NCBI GenBank assembly: GCA_026004195.1
Contig: BPIQ01000001.1
Span: 1,226,311-1,290,310 of the forward strand
Direction: 5' to 3'
From: Candidatus Binatia bacterium
Lineage (GTDB): Bacteria > Desulfobacterota > Binatia > HRBIN30 > BPIQ01
DNA: 64,000 nt
This document shows, piece by piece, positions 45,711 through 53,596 of the stretch (its first letter is position 1; each line of letters begins with the position of its first letter). The notes under the pieces were generated by a model. That model did no database searches. It was not told the origin of the DNA and worked only from the letters and a program-made list of their open reading frames with translations. Both the position numbers and the translations under genes were made by a program.

Positions 45711-46543
45711 ACGTTCCGGTCCTCGCCCCTCCGCTCCTTCTACCCGACAGCCACTGCCACCTCGATCGGGACTCCTTGCCCTCGAGAGAGGCAGCGGTGC
45801 AGCGCGCGCGAGCGTCCCGTGTGCTTCCGCTCGTCGCCGTCGGAGTCGGTGGGATTCCGGCGATCCTCGACACGATCCGCCTCGCCGAGGAAAACCCGGA
45901 CATCGTGGCCACCGTCGGGATTCATCCTCACGACGCGAAGACCGCGGACGAAAAAGCCTTCGCCTTTCTCGAGGAACGGGCCGGCCACCCGCGCGTCGCC
46001 GCCCTGGGCGAGACGGGCCTCGACTTCCACTACCGTCACTCGGCGCCTCGGGAACAGACGGAAGCCTTCCGGAAAACCGTCGCCCTCGCCCGCAAAGTGC
46101 GACTGCCGCTGGTTCTCCACGTCCGCGACGCCTACCCCGAAGCTGCACGCGTCCTCCGCGAGGAGCGCGGCTGGGAAGTGGGGGGCATGGTACACTGCTT
46201 CACGGGGGACCGGGATGCCGCCCGCGCGTTCCTCGAGCTCGGCTTTCTCGTTTCCTTCAGCGGCGTCGTCACGTTCCGCGACGCAGAGAAAGTGCGGGAC
46301 GCGGCGCGTTACGTCCCCGCCGAGCGTCTTCTCCTCGAAACGGACTCGCCCTATCTCGCCCCCGTCCCCCTCCGCGGACGCGCGAACGAGCCGTCCTTCC
46401 TCCTCCACACGGCGGCGCTGGTGGCTTCGCTGCGGGGCTCGACACTCGAAAAACTCGCGGAAACCGTCCTCGAGAACACCTGCCGGCTCTTTCGACTCGT
46501 CCGGGCGAACGACGCCGAGTTCGGCGTGGCGCGAAATCCCTAG
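45707..46543 (+). CDS. tatD: TatD-family metal-dependent hydrolase
   Basis: A 278-residue TIM-barrel nuclease of the TatD/YcfH group. Metal ligands: DSHCHLD near residue 14, GETGLDFHY, VLHVRDA, MVHCFTG and LLLETDSPYLAP. Members hydrolyse DNA ends or D-aminoacyl-tRNA; the specific substrate is not certain. GTG start overlaps the metG stop (GTGA). The stop overlaps that of the convergent dksA-like gene in a shared CTAG. Confidence 0.92.
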   Translation: MNVPVLAPPLLLPDSHCHLDRDSLPSREAAVQRARASRVLPLVAVGVGGIPAILDTIRLAEENPDIVATVGIHPHDAKTADEKAFAFLEERAGHPRVAALGETGLDFHYRHSAPREQTEAFRKTVALARKVRLPLVLHVRDAYPEAARVLREERGWEVGGMVHCFTGDRDAARAFLELGFLVSFSGVVTFRDAEKVRDAARYVPAERLLLETDSPYLAPVPLRGRANEPSFLLHTAALVASLRGSTLEKLAETVLENTCRLFRLVRANDAEFGVARNP

Positions 46544-46905
46544 GAGCCCCGCCGGGCCCGTTCCTTCGCCTCCTCGGTTTCCTTGCAGGCGATGCACAGA
46601 GTCGTGACAGGCCGGGCGCGAAGCCGACCGACCCCGATCGGTTCGCCGCACCCTTCGCAAATGCCGTACGTGCCGTTGGCGATCCGTTCGAGCGCTTCGT
46701 CGATCTTGAGCAGGAGTTTTCTCTCGCGGTCCCGGATGCGCAGGACGACGTTCCGATCCCCCTCGAGCGCGGCACGGTCCGCGGGATCGGGGAACTCTTC
46801 GCGAGCGTGACTCATCCCGCCGACCGTGCGCATCGCCTCGGCGAGAAGGGCGGCCCGGCGCCGTTCGAGCATGTGCCCGAACATTCGGAGTTGTTTCTTG
46901 GTCAC
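46540..46905 (-). CDS. DksA/TraR-type zinc finger transcription factor
   Basis: A 121-residue DksA/TraR-family protein. The C-terminal zinc finger is CEGCGEPIGVGRLRARPV...CIAC (C-x2-C-x17-C-x2-C), and the sequence before it is an acidic coiled coil (ADRAALEGDRNVVLRIRDRE). Such proteins bind the RNA polymerase secondary channel and modify initiation, often with ppGpp. It is shorter than E. coli DksA (151). GTG 46905 fits the family length and has GGGGAA upstream; it is preceded by a strong promoter. Confidence 0.88.
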   Translation of the reverse strand: MTKKQLRMFGHMLERRRAALLAEAMRTVGGMSHAREEFPDPADRAALEGDRNVVLRIRDRERKLLLKIDEALERIANGTYGICEGCGEPIGVGRLRARPVTTLCIACKETEEAKERARRGS

Positions 46906-46929
46906 CGCCGCGGTTCCCCCGCCCGCCGG

Positions 46930-46959
46930 ATCATAGCACCGCCCCCGATTTCCTGTAAA
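46930..46959 (-). promoter_or_regulatory. Sigma-70 promoter of the dksA-like gene (extended -10)
   Basis: On the minus strand TTTACA (46959-46954) and TATGAT (46935-46930) are 18 nt apart; each box matches consensus at 5 of 6 bases. TGC directly before the -10 box gives an extended -10. Transcription would start near 46923, 18 nt before the GTG start. Confidence 0.65.
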
Positions 46960-47001
46960 CGGTTGCACGCGACCGCCCGGGCGAACTAAGAGGCTTGCCG
47001 G

Positions 47002-47727
47002 GTGCCGCGCGTCGATCCCAAGATGCGTCCCCTCGTGGCGGAACTCAACCGGGTTCCGGGCGTCACGACGAGCGCGAGTTGCGAGGGAGGAGGACGGTCC
47101 GGTCACGGCACGCTGGCCTACGTGCGCTTCCGCACGATCCTTCCGCCGGCTTTTGCCGACGCGATCGCCGCCTCGCCGCACGCGCGCGTCGAAGACTTCG
47201 GCGTTTACGCGTGTCACGAAACCCGGAACGCCGCCTTCGTGGAAGCTCTCGAGACCGCCACCCGATCCTACCTGCGACGGCGCGAAGCTTCGGTCGTCGG
47301 GACCCGCTCGTATCGGCTCGCCGACCTCCTGCGGCAGCTTCGCGGGCCCGCGGACTCGCCGAGATTCCTCTGCCTACCCTGCGGGTCCTTCGAGGCTCCG
47401 GACCACGGACACGGACCGATGCTCGTGCTGCCGATGCTCGGGGACCGGGTGGAAGACGAGACGTTCGCCCGGTTTCTCGAATCGCCGGAAAACTCGCTCC
47501 CGCCGGACCTCCGAGCCCGGGAGACGCTCGGGGAGCTCCGGCGGCGCGCGAAAGAAGGAGATTTCGGTCGGGCGTTCCTTTCCCGGTGGGAACGGTTCCG
47601 CAAAGCGGAGCTCGACATGCGTGTCCGCCGGTCCCTCGTGGCGGCCGTACGCCGGGAGCGCACGGACCCGCTCGCCCCCGTACCGAACGTCTACTTCCGG
47701 GGCAAAACGGCGGTCTTCGAGTGGTGA
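47002..47727 (+). CDS. Protein with TYW3-like N-terminal motif, function unknown
   Basis: A 241-residue protein. The start (LVAELNRVPGVTTSASCEGG) resembles the N-terminus of TYW3-type and related 'LNxxPGxxTxxSCxG' domains; HGTLAYVRF follows. The C-terminal half is charged and helical, with ARETLGELRRRAKEGDFGRAFLSRWERF. No catalytic motif for a full TYW3 enzyme can be confirmed, and wybutosine synthesis is not bacterial. It is divergent from the dksA-like gene and followed after 13 nt by the 3' end of dxr. Confidence 0.6.
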   Translation: MPRVDPKMRPLVAELNRVPGVTTSASCEGGGRSGHGTLAYVRFRTILPPAFADAIAASPHARVEDFGVYACHETRNAAFVEALETATRSYLRRREASVVGTRSYRLADLLRQLRGPADSPRFLCLPCGSFEAPDHGHGPMLVLPMLGDRVEDETFARFLESPENSLPPDLRARETLGELRRRAKEGDFGRAFLSRWERFRKAELDMRVRRSLVAAVRRERTDPLAPVPNVYFRGKTAVFEW

Positions 47728-47740
47728 CGCAGCCGCCGCG

Positions 47741-48898
47741 TCAGAGCCGTCCATCGACGAGCCGCTTCGCCTCGGCGCGCGCCCAGCGGTCCGCCTCGAG
47801 AATCGCCTCGAGTGTCCGAGCGGGTGCCGGCTCGTGCCGCTCGAGAACGAGACGGAGAAGACGGGGGATGTCCAGAAAACGGATGCGCGCGGAAAGAAAA
47901 GCGTCGACGAGCACCTCGTTCGCGGCGTTCAGCACGGCCGGTGCCGTCCCCCCGACCCGCACGGCTTCGTAGGCGAGGGCGAGGCACGGAAACGTCTCGA
48001 GATCGGGAGGTTCGAACGTGAGGGGTCCCGCCGAGGGGAGGTCGAGCCGCGGGAGATGATCCATCTCGAGCCGCTCCGGGTAGCCCAGGACGTAGGAGAT
48101 GGGGATCGCCATGTCCGGGATCCCGAGTTGGGCGATCGACGAACCGTCGCGGAATTCGACGAGGGAGTGCACGATGCTCTGAGGGTGAACCCAGACCTCG
48201 ATGCGATCGGGCGGAATCTCGAAGAGCCAGTGGGCCTCGATGACCTCGAAACCCTTGTTCATGAGGGTCGCGGAATCCACCGTGATCTTGGCCCCCATTT
48301 TCCAGGTCGGGTGGCGCAAGGCTTCTTCCGGGGTCACCCCCTCGAGCTCGGCCGTCTTCTTTCCCCGGAAGGGCCCCCCGGAGGCCGTGAGCACGATCCG
48401 TCTCACGTCTTCGCGCCGGCTTCCCTGCAGCGCCTGAAAAATGGCGTTGTGCTCGCTGTCGGTCGGCAGGAGCCGCACACCCGCCTTCTCGGCCGCTTTC
48501 GTCACGAGCTCACCGCCCACGACCAGCACTTCCTTGTTCGCGAGCGCCACGTCCGCTCCCGCCTCGATGGCAGCGAAGGTGGGGACGAGGCCGAGCGCGC
48601 CCACCAGGGCCGAGACGAGCAAATCCGCGGGTTCCCTGGCCACGCGGAGGAGCCCCTCCGAACCGAAGACGATCTCCGTTCCGCACGCCCCGACTCGGCG
48701 GCGTAGCTCGCGCGCTTCGGAGGCACCCGAGACCGAAACCACGCTCGGACGAAACCGAACCACCTGCTCGGCGAGGCAATCCAGGTTGCTTCCGGCCGCG
48801 AGACCGACGACTCGAAAGCGTTCGGGGAAGCGCTCGACCACGGACAGGGTCGTGCGACCGATCGAGCCCGTGGAACCCAGGATCGAGATCCGTTTCAT
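47741..48898 (-). CDS. dxr: 1-deoxy-D-xylulose 5-phosphate reductoisomerase
   Basis: DXR converts DXP to MEP with NADPH, the committed step of the non-mevalonate isoprenoid pathway. The 385-residue protein starts MKRISILGSTGSIGRTTL (NADPH site), has ALANKEVLVVGGELV, LLPTDSEHNAIFQAL (the Asp/Glu metal site), and TASGGPFRG. It ends with the usual helical domain. ATG 48898 is preferred over an upstream in-frame start at 48961. Polyprenol made from this pathway would serve the glycosyltransferases of the pilus locus. Confidence 0.96.
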   Translation of the reverse strand: MKRISILGSTGSIGRTTLSVVERFPERFRVVGLAAGSNLDCLAEQVVRFRPSVVSVSGASEARELRRRVGACGTEIVFGSEGLLRVAREPADLLVSALVGALGLVPTFAAIEAGADVALANKEVLVVGGELVTKAAEKAGVRLLPTDSEHNAIFQALQGSRREDVRRIVLTASGGPFRGKKTAELEGVTPEEALRHPTWKMGAKITVDSATLMNKGFEVIEAHWLFEIPPDRIEVWVHPQSIVHSLVEFRDGSSIAQLGIPDMAIPISYVLGYPERLEMDHLPRLDLPSAGPLTFEPPDLETFPCLALAYEAVRVGGTAPAVLNAANEVLVDAFLSARIRFLDIPRLLRLVLERHEPAPARTLEAILEADRWARAEAKRLVDGRL

Positions 48899-49019
48899 CG
48901 TGGTACGGCCGCAGGTGGGAAACTTGCCGAAAACCCTCCCACAAAGACCTCGAGGGCTCAAGCACCGTTTGACACCCGGGCGATCGTGGTGTTCTCAAAG
49001 GCGGGGAAAAGAGCCCTCC

Positions 49020-49502
49020 GTGTCCCTCGGCGCTCGACAAGAGTTCTCGACCGTGGTGCAAGCCTCCCCCGAGGAGTGTTTCGCGACGATTTGCGACTTC
49101 TCGGCCTACCCGAAATGGGCCACGGGCGTCCGCCGCACCCACGTCCGGGAGCTCGACGGGGAGGGGAGACCGAAGCTGGTCGAGTTCGAGCTCGAAATCC
49201 CCCTCCGTACCGTGCGCTACGTTCTCGAGTACTCGTACGAGCCACCCCGGCGATTACGCTGGCGGTCCGTCGAAGGAGACGTCGACTCGATCGAAGGCGA
49301 GTACGTCTTCGACCCGGAGCCCGACGGGAGTACGCGGGCCACCTGCCGACAGGCCGTTTCGCTGGGCTTCTGGATTCCGGGCTTTCTACGGGAGCGACTC
49401 GAAAAGGAAGCGCTCAAGCGGTCCGTGCTGGAGTTCCGGCAAGAAGCGGAACGCCGAAAACGACGCGCGCGCTCGAAAAAGAAGTCGACCGGGAAAGCCT
49501 GA
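49020..49502 (+). CDS. SRPBCC/polyketide cyclase-like lipid-binding protein
   Basis: A 160-residue START-like helix-grip protein: EFSTVVQASPEECFATICDFSAYPKWATGV, then FELEIPLRTVRYVLEYSY, and a long C-terminal helix that ends lysine/arginine-rich (RRKRRARSKKKSTGKA). Family members bind hydrophobic ligands such as polyketides or quinones. The basic tail is unusual and may bind membrane or nucleic acid. Start GTG 49020 (GGGGAAAAG upstream). Divergent from dxr; the next gene begins only 16 nt after its stop. Confidence 0.72.
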   Translation: MSLGARQEFSTVVQASPEECFATICDFSAYPKWATGVRRTHVRELDGEGRPKLVEFELEIPLRTVRYVLEYSYEPPRRLRWRSVEGDVDSIEGEYVFDPEPDGSTRATCRQAVSLGFWIPGFLRERLEKEALKRSVLEFRQEAERRKRRARSKKKSTGKA

Positions 49503-49518
49503 GGTGGGATCCGGCCCC

Positions 49519-51507
49519 ATGGCCTTCCGCTCCTCGCGTCGATTACGGCAGGCATGTGCATGGGCCTTCGCTCTTTCCTTCCTGCCGACTCGGGCCCACG
49601 GCCTCTCCTTCCGGGCTCGCCAGGACCTCGTCGTGGGCCCTGCTCCGAGGATCGTGGCTCTCGCGGATTTCGACGGCGACGGAGCTCCCGATCTTCTGGC
49701 CGGTAAGGATTCGGGGCTTCTGCTCTACGTGGGCTCGGGGTCGGGATTCTCGGCGCCGCGGCGGCTCCTCGCTCCGCAGGCGCCGGTTGCCGCGGCTCTC
49801 GCCGACGTCGACGGGGACGGGCATCCCGACCTCGTCGAGATCACGCCGGCGGGAACACTCCGGGTCCGTTTCGGCGACGGGAAGGGGCGGTTCCGGCCGG
49901 GAACACGCGCCTGGCCGGTACCACCCTCCCCTCGATCGCTCGCCGTGGCGGGGTCTTCCGAAACCCTGCGGATTTTCGTCGGGCACAGGGACGGGCTTTC
50001 GGTCTACAGGCTCACGGAAACCGAACTCGTGCCCGAGGTCGAGCTCGGGGGACTGCCGTACGTTTCCGAGATCCTCCTCGCGGATTTCGACGGCGACGGG
50101 AACACCGATCTCGCCGCTTGCGGCTCCACCGAAGGAGAAGCCGCCTTCGCCCTGGCTTCGGGCCGGAGCGGGTACGGTCCGCTCCGGAGGGTTCCCCTCC
50201 CGGCAAAGGCTGTCTGCCGGGCCGTGGCCTGGCTGGAGGAGCAGGCCACCCTCCTGATCGCGGATCCTCGAGCGCTCTACGCCTATCGTCCGAAGTCCGA
50301 CCGCGAGCCCCGGCTTCTCGCGACGGCAAGTCACCTGACCGACCTTCTGGTCGCGGACCTGACGGCCGACGGCGAACCGGAAATCCTCCTCCTCGATTCG
50401 GCCGCTCAGGAGTTACGCCTTTTCGCCTGGACACCGAGCCTGGGCGTCGAACCCCTCCGGAACTACCTCGTCGGCAGGGGAGCGACGCAGGTTCTCGTCG
50501 AGGACTGGACGGGAGACGGGCTTCCCGACGTCGCCGTCGCCAACGAACTGGACGGCACCGTCACTCTGCTCCCCGGTGTGGGCGGCGGCGAGCTCCTGGG
50601 CGTTCCCACGCTCCCGACCGACACCGAGCCGGAAGCCGTCACGGCATCGGACTTCGACGGCGACGGGGCGCTCGACCTGGCCGTGGCGAACGAGCGCGCG
50701 CACACGGTAAGCCTCTACCGCGGAGACGGAAAGGGGAGATTCTCGAAACTGGGCGACGTCCGCGTGGGCAGGCACCCCAGGGCCATCCTGGCCGCGGATT
50801 TCGACGGCAACCGCAAGGCGGACCTGGCCGTCGCCGACTTTTCGACGGACGACGTGGCGGTGCTTCTCGGAGACGGGAGCGGGGCCTTTTCGGCTCCCGT
50901 GTTGGTAGCGGTGGGGCTCGGGCCGACCGCGCTCGCGCCGGGAGACTTCAACCGGGACGGCCACCGGGATCTCGCCGTCGCCAATCTGCTTTCGAAAAGC
51001 ATCTCGATCCTCTTCGGGGACGGGAAAGGGCGCTTCCCGCACGTCTCGAACTTCGCCCTTCCTTTCGAGCCCCGGTTCCTCCTTTCCGGAGACCTGAACC
51101 GGGACTCGCTTGCGGACCTCGCGGCGACGGCCGCGCAGGGAACCGGCCTCGCCGTGCTGTACGGCCACGCCACCGGGGTGTTCCTCCCGCCGAAGGTCGA
51201 GCTCGCCGAGGGAACCGCACGCCCGCTGCTCGCGGAGGACTTCGACCGGGACGGAATTCTCGACCTCGTCGCGGCGTACCCCGAAGAAGACGAGGTGGGA
51301 ATCCTCCGGGGACTCGGCGGGGGGGAGTTCATGCCGCCCCGACTCGTCCGCGTAGGCAGGGAACCGAAGGGGGTGGCCGCCGGAGACTTCGACGGCGACG
51401 GGTGGCCCGACCTGGCGGTGGTACACCGGAGCTGTGACACGGTCGGGATCTTCTTCAACACGACCGGCCGCGACCGCGGCGCAACTTCCGACGAAAAGCA
51501 GAGTTAG
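49519..51507 (+). CDS. Exported FG-GAP/VCBS repeat protein
   Basis: A 662-residue secreted beta-propeller protein. ATG 49519 opens a signal peptide (MAFRSSRRLRQ, then a hydrophobic core ending in THAH-like 'TRAHG'). About eleven calcium-loop repeats follow, each of the type DFDGDGxPDLxxx (e.g. DFDGDGAPDLL, DFNRDGHRDLAVA, DFDGDGWPDLAVV), spaced about 45-60 residues. FG-GAP repeats bind calcium and ligands outside the cell. A GTG at 49504 is an in-frame alternative. It is just 9 nt before the ECF sigma factor gene. Confidence 0.87.
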   Translation: MAFRSSRRLRQACAWAFALSFLPTRAHGLSFRARQDLVVGPAPRIVALADFDGDGAPDLLAGKDSGLLLYVGSGSGFSAPRRLLAPQAPVAAALADVDGDGHPDLVEITPAGTLRVRFGDGKGRFRPGTRAWPVPPSPRSLAVAGSSETLRIFVGHRDGLSVYRLTETELVPEVELGGLPYVSEILLADFDGDGNTDLAACGSTEGEAAFALASGRSGYGPLRRVPLPAKAVCRAVAWLEEQATLLIADPRALYAYRPKSDREPRLLATASHLTDLLVADLTADGEPEILLLDSAAQELRLFAWTPSLGVEPLRNYLVGRGATQVLVEDWTGDGLPDVAVANELDGTVTLLPGVGGGELLGVPTLPTDTEPEAVTASDFDGDGALDLAVANERAHTVSLYRGDGKGRFSKLGDVRVGRHPRAILAADFDGNRKADLAVADFSTDDVAVLLGDGSGAFSAPVLVAVGLGPTALAPGDFNRDGHRDLAVANLLSKSISILFGDGKGRFPHVSNFALPFEPRFLLSGDLNRDSLADLAATAAQGTGLAVLYGHATGVFLPPKVELAEGTARPLLAEDFDRDGILDLVAAYPEEDEVGILRGLGGGEFMPPRLVRVGREPKGVAAGDFDGDGWPDLAVVHRSCDTVGIFFNTTGRDRGATSDEKQS

Positions 51508-51516
51508 AGGTGACAG

Positions 51517-52125
51517 GTGCGAGCTGAGGACGACCCGGATGTCCGGGACATGCTGGCCGTCCAGGCGGGAAACGAAGAAGCGTTCCGGAGGCTCTACCGG
51601 AAGTACGCCCGAGCGCTCGTGCGGTACGCCATGCATTTCGTAGGTTCGCAGGCAAGAGCGGAAGAGGTGGCGCAGGACGTGTTTCTCCACGCGTTTCGCG
51701 CCCGCTCGTCCTACCGGCCGAAGGCGCGTTTTGCGACCTGGCTCTACCGGATCGCCACGAACGCGTGCCTTTCCGAGCTTCGGAAACCCGAGCACCGGGA
51801 CACGAGCTTCCTCGAGTTGGACGGAAACCCGGGAGACCGGGAGAACCGGGTCGATTTGCCGGACCCGCGAAGCCGGGACCCCGAAGACGACGTCTCCGCC
51901 GTCGAGCTTCGGTCCAGGATCCTCTCGGCGCTCCGCACCCTTCCTCCGCAGCAAAGGGCCGCACTCCTGCTCGCGCGGGCCGAGGGTTTTTCCTACGAGG
52001 AGGTCGCGGAGGCGCTCGGGACCACGGTTTCCGCGGTGAAAAGCCTCGTCCACCGTGCTACCGTGAGAATGCGAACGGAGTTGGCGGATGTTCTCTCCGA
52101 GAAAACTGCCGGGGGAGAGGGCTGA
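51517..52125 (+). CDS. ECF-type RNA polymerase sigma factor
   Basis: A 202-residue sigma-70 family factor with sigma-2 (AFRRLYRKYARALVRYAMHFVGSQARAEEVAQDVFLHAF, residues 22-60) and sigma-4 (LPPQQRAALLLARAEGFSYEEVAEALG and VSAVKSLVHRATVRMR, about 145-190). There is no sigma-1 or sigma-3, so it is group IV. GTG start with GAGGTGA upstream. The next gene is its likely anti-sigma factor, 4 nt downstream. The signal is unknown. Confidence 0.93.
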   Translation: MRAEDDPDVRDMLAVQAGNEEAFRRLYRKYARALVRYAMHFVGSQARAEEVAQDVFLHAFRARSSYRPKARFATWLYRIATNACLSELRKPEHRDTSFLELDGNPGDRENRVDLPDPRSRDPEDDVSAVELRSRILSALRTLPPQQRAALLLARAEGFSYEEVAEALGTTVSAVKSLVHRATVRMRTELADVLSEKTAGGEG

Positions 52126-52129
52126 AGGC

Positions 52130-52651
52130 ATGCGCTGTCCCCGGATCGCACGCGAGCTGACCGCCTTCGTCGAAGGCCAGCTCGCCCCTCGCCGCGCTCG
52201 CCGCGTGGCAGCGCACCTCGCGCGTTGCGCCTCCTGCAGTCGGGAAGAGCGATCGCTCCGCCGAACCGTCGTCCTCTTGCAGCAGGTCCTGAGCGGTCCC
52301 CCTCCCGAGCTCGGCCCCTACTTCGAAACTCGCCTCGAAGCACGCCTCGCCGAGGCGAGGCTCGATCCCGGGCCCGCGGCCCGGCGCTGGCTGCCTTTTC
52401 GGTGGAAACCCGTGGCGGTGCTCGCGGCGGCATTCCTGGCCGTGCTGCTCGCCGCCGGAACTCTGGCGGGTCCGGAAGCGATCCTGGTCCCGCTCGGCGT
52501 CCAGCCCCCTCCCCACGAGCTCGTCGAGAGGCCCGACCTCTATCTCGAATACCCGATCATCAAGCGCCTCGACGAACTCGAGCACTTCGAGACCGTCGAC
52601 ACCCTCCCCTTCGGCGAGGAGACCTCCCCGGAACGGAGGAGTTCGGCGTGA
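52130..52651 (+). CDS. zf-HC2-type anti-sigma factor
   Basis: A 173-residue putative anti-sigma factor. The zinc site is C3, H and CxxC in MRCPRIARELTAFVEGQL and HLARCASC (the H-x3-C-x2-C of ZAS domains). One transmembrane helix (about residues 100-120, VAVLAAAFLAVLLAAGTLA) places the short C-terminal part in the periplasm (PPPHELVERPDLYLEYPIIK). It would hold the ECF sigma factor at the membrane until a signal arrives. Start ATG 52130. Confidence 0.85.
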   Translation: MRCPRIARELTAFVEGQLAPRRARRVAAHLARCASCSREERSLRRTVVLLQQVLSGPPPELGPYFETRLEARLAEARLDPGPAARRWLPFRWKPVAVLAAAFLAVLLAAGTLAGPEAILVPLGVQPPPHELVERPDLYLEYPIIKRLDELEHFETVDTLPFGEETSPERRSSA

Positions 52652-52980
52652 AACGGGGGTGCACTCGGCTCTTCGTGGCTTGGTGTGTCCTTTCGTGCGT
52701 GTTCTCCACCGCAGGCCTCTCCCTCGCCCAGGAAAAACGCTGGGAGAAACTCTCCCCGATCGAACGCTACGACGCGTACCGCCGCTACCGGAAACACCTC
52801 AACAAGCCGCGGGAAGAACGACAGAGAATCGAGCGGCAATACCAGAAGTGGCGCTCCCTCTCGGAAGCCGAAAAGGAGCGAATCCGACGGAACTACGAGC
52901 GCTACCGACGCCTCTCCCCGGAGGAGAAGGAACGCTTCCGCCGCAAGCTCGAGCGCTGGCGGCGGACGCCCCATCCCTAG
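52648..52980 (+). CDS. DUF3106-like exported charged protein
   Basis: A 110-residue protein with a signal peptide (residues 1-27, ending SLAQ). The mature part is strongly charged and made of repeated W/Y-LSPEE-R-like units: WEKLSPIERYDAYRRYR, WRSLSEAEKERIRRNYERY and RRLSPEEKERFRRKLERW. This resembles DUF3106 proteins often found with ECF sigma/anti-sigma pairs. GTG start overlaps the anti-sigma stop (GTGA). It may be a stress-sensing periplasmic partner, but the role is not known. Confidence 0.72.
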   Translation: MKRGCTRLFVAWCVLSCVFSTAGLSLAQEKRWEKLSPIERYDAYRRYRKHLNKPREERQRIERQYQKWRSLSEAEKERIRRNYERYRRLSPEEKERFRRKLERWRRTPHP

Positions 52981-52989
52981 GAGCCCGAC

Positions 52990-53406
52990 TCACTCGTCGT
53001 CCCGGACTTGCACCCGCCCGGCGACCCGGACGTTCGGCCGAGCACGCGGGATCGCCTTCCTCGGCGGGACCCGTTGCTCCTTCATGCGCTTGAGCGCCTG
53101 CCGCACGGCGTCCGGATCGAGCCCGAGCATCTCGCAAACCACGACGAAGGAGAACGGCGAACGGCGCCGGTCCGAAAGAATCCAGAACTCCGCTTCTTGC
53201 GAGACGGCCTTCGACGAACTCAAGTAGCTCCGAATCCCGTCTTCGAGCACCGCCAACATGAGAGCTTTCGTCCCGGTGAGCTGACCTTGCCGGGGCTCGC
53301 CACCCGCCAGGGCAGCGGAATGGAACAGCTCGAAGTCGAGATCGGGGTTGTCCCGCTCGAGATCGGCCAACATGCGTGCAAGCTCCCTGTCGATCACCCT
53401 CGACAT
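52990..53406 (-). CDS. Conserved hypothetical protein
   Basis: A 138-residue soluble protein not recognised. After an acidic start (MSRVIDRELARMLADLERDNPDLDFE) comes a well-ordered region: TGTKALMLAVLEDGIRSYL and EAEFWILSDRRRSPFSFVVVC, then a helix-turn-helix-like LGLDPDAVRQALKRMKEQ. It ends basic. The last part could bind nucleic acid. ATG 53406 has an excellent ribosome site (AGGAGGTG), which settles the start. The 190-nt gap between it and the amidohydrolase gene upstream holds no gene that I can support. Confidence 0.65.
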   Translation of the reverse strand: MSRVIDRELARMLADLERDNPDLDFELFHSAALAGGEPRQGQLTGTKALMLAVLEDGIRSYLSSSKAVSQEAEFWILSDRRRSPFSFVVVCEMLGLDPDAVRQALKRMKEQRVPPRKAIPRARPNVRVAGRVQVRDDE

Positions 53407-53596
53407 CGGCACCTCCTGGGGCAGGGCTTGCACGGAAAAGCCCGCGATTTCGGGTGGCTTCGCATCCTGGAGCCTACCCAAGCAATCGACGTGCCGCCTG
53501 GCTCGCCCCGTTCAATGGCAAAAACCAGTTTTCGGGTGTCGAGCCCGCACCACACCGGCGGACGCAGAAACGCGCCGGCGTCGCACGCGTGCAAGT

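Noticed and set aside
48899..49019. A GG-N10-GC element upstream of dxr and a TTGACA-led promoter for the SRPBCC gene
   Set aside because: The -24 half of the first is GGGAGG, far from TGGCAC. The second has a -10 (TTCTCA) too weak to support.
53407..53596. A gene in the 190-nt gap between the amidohydrolase and the hypothetical gene
   Set aside because: Short frames exist on both strands but none has a ribosome site with a plausible protein; no RNA gene pattern is evident.
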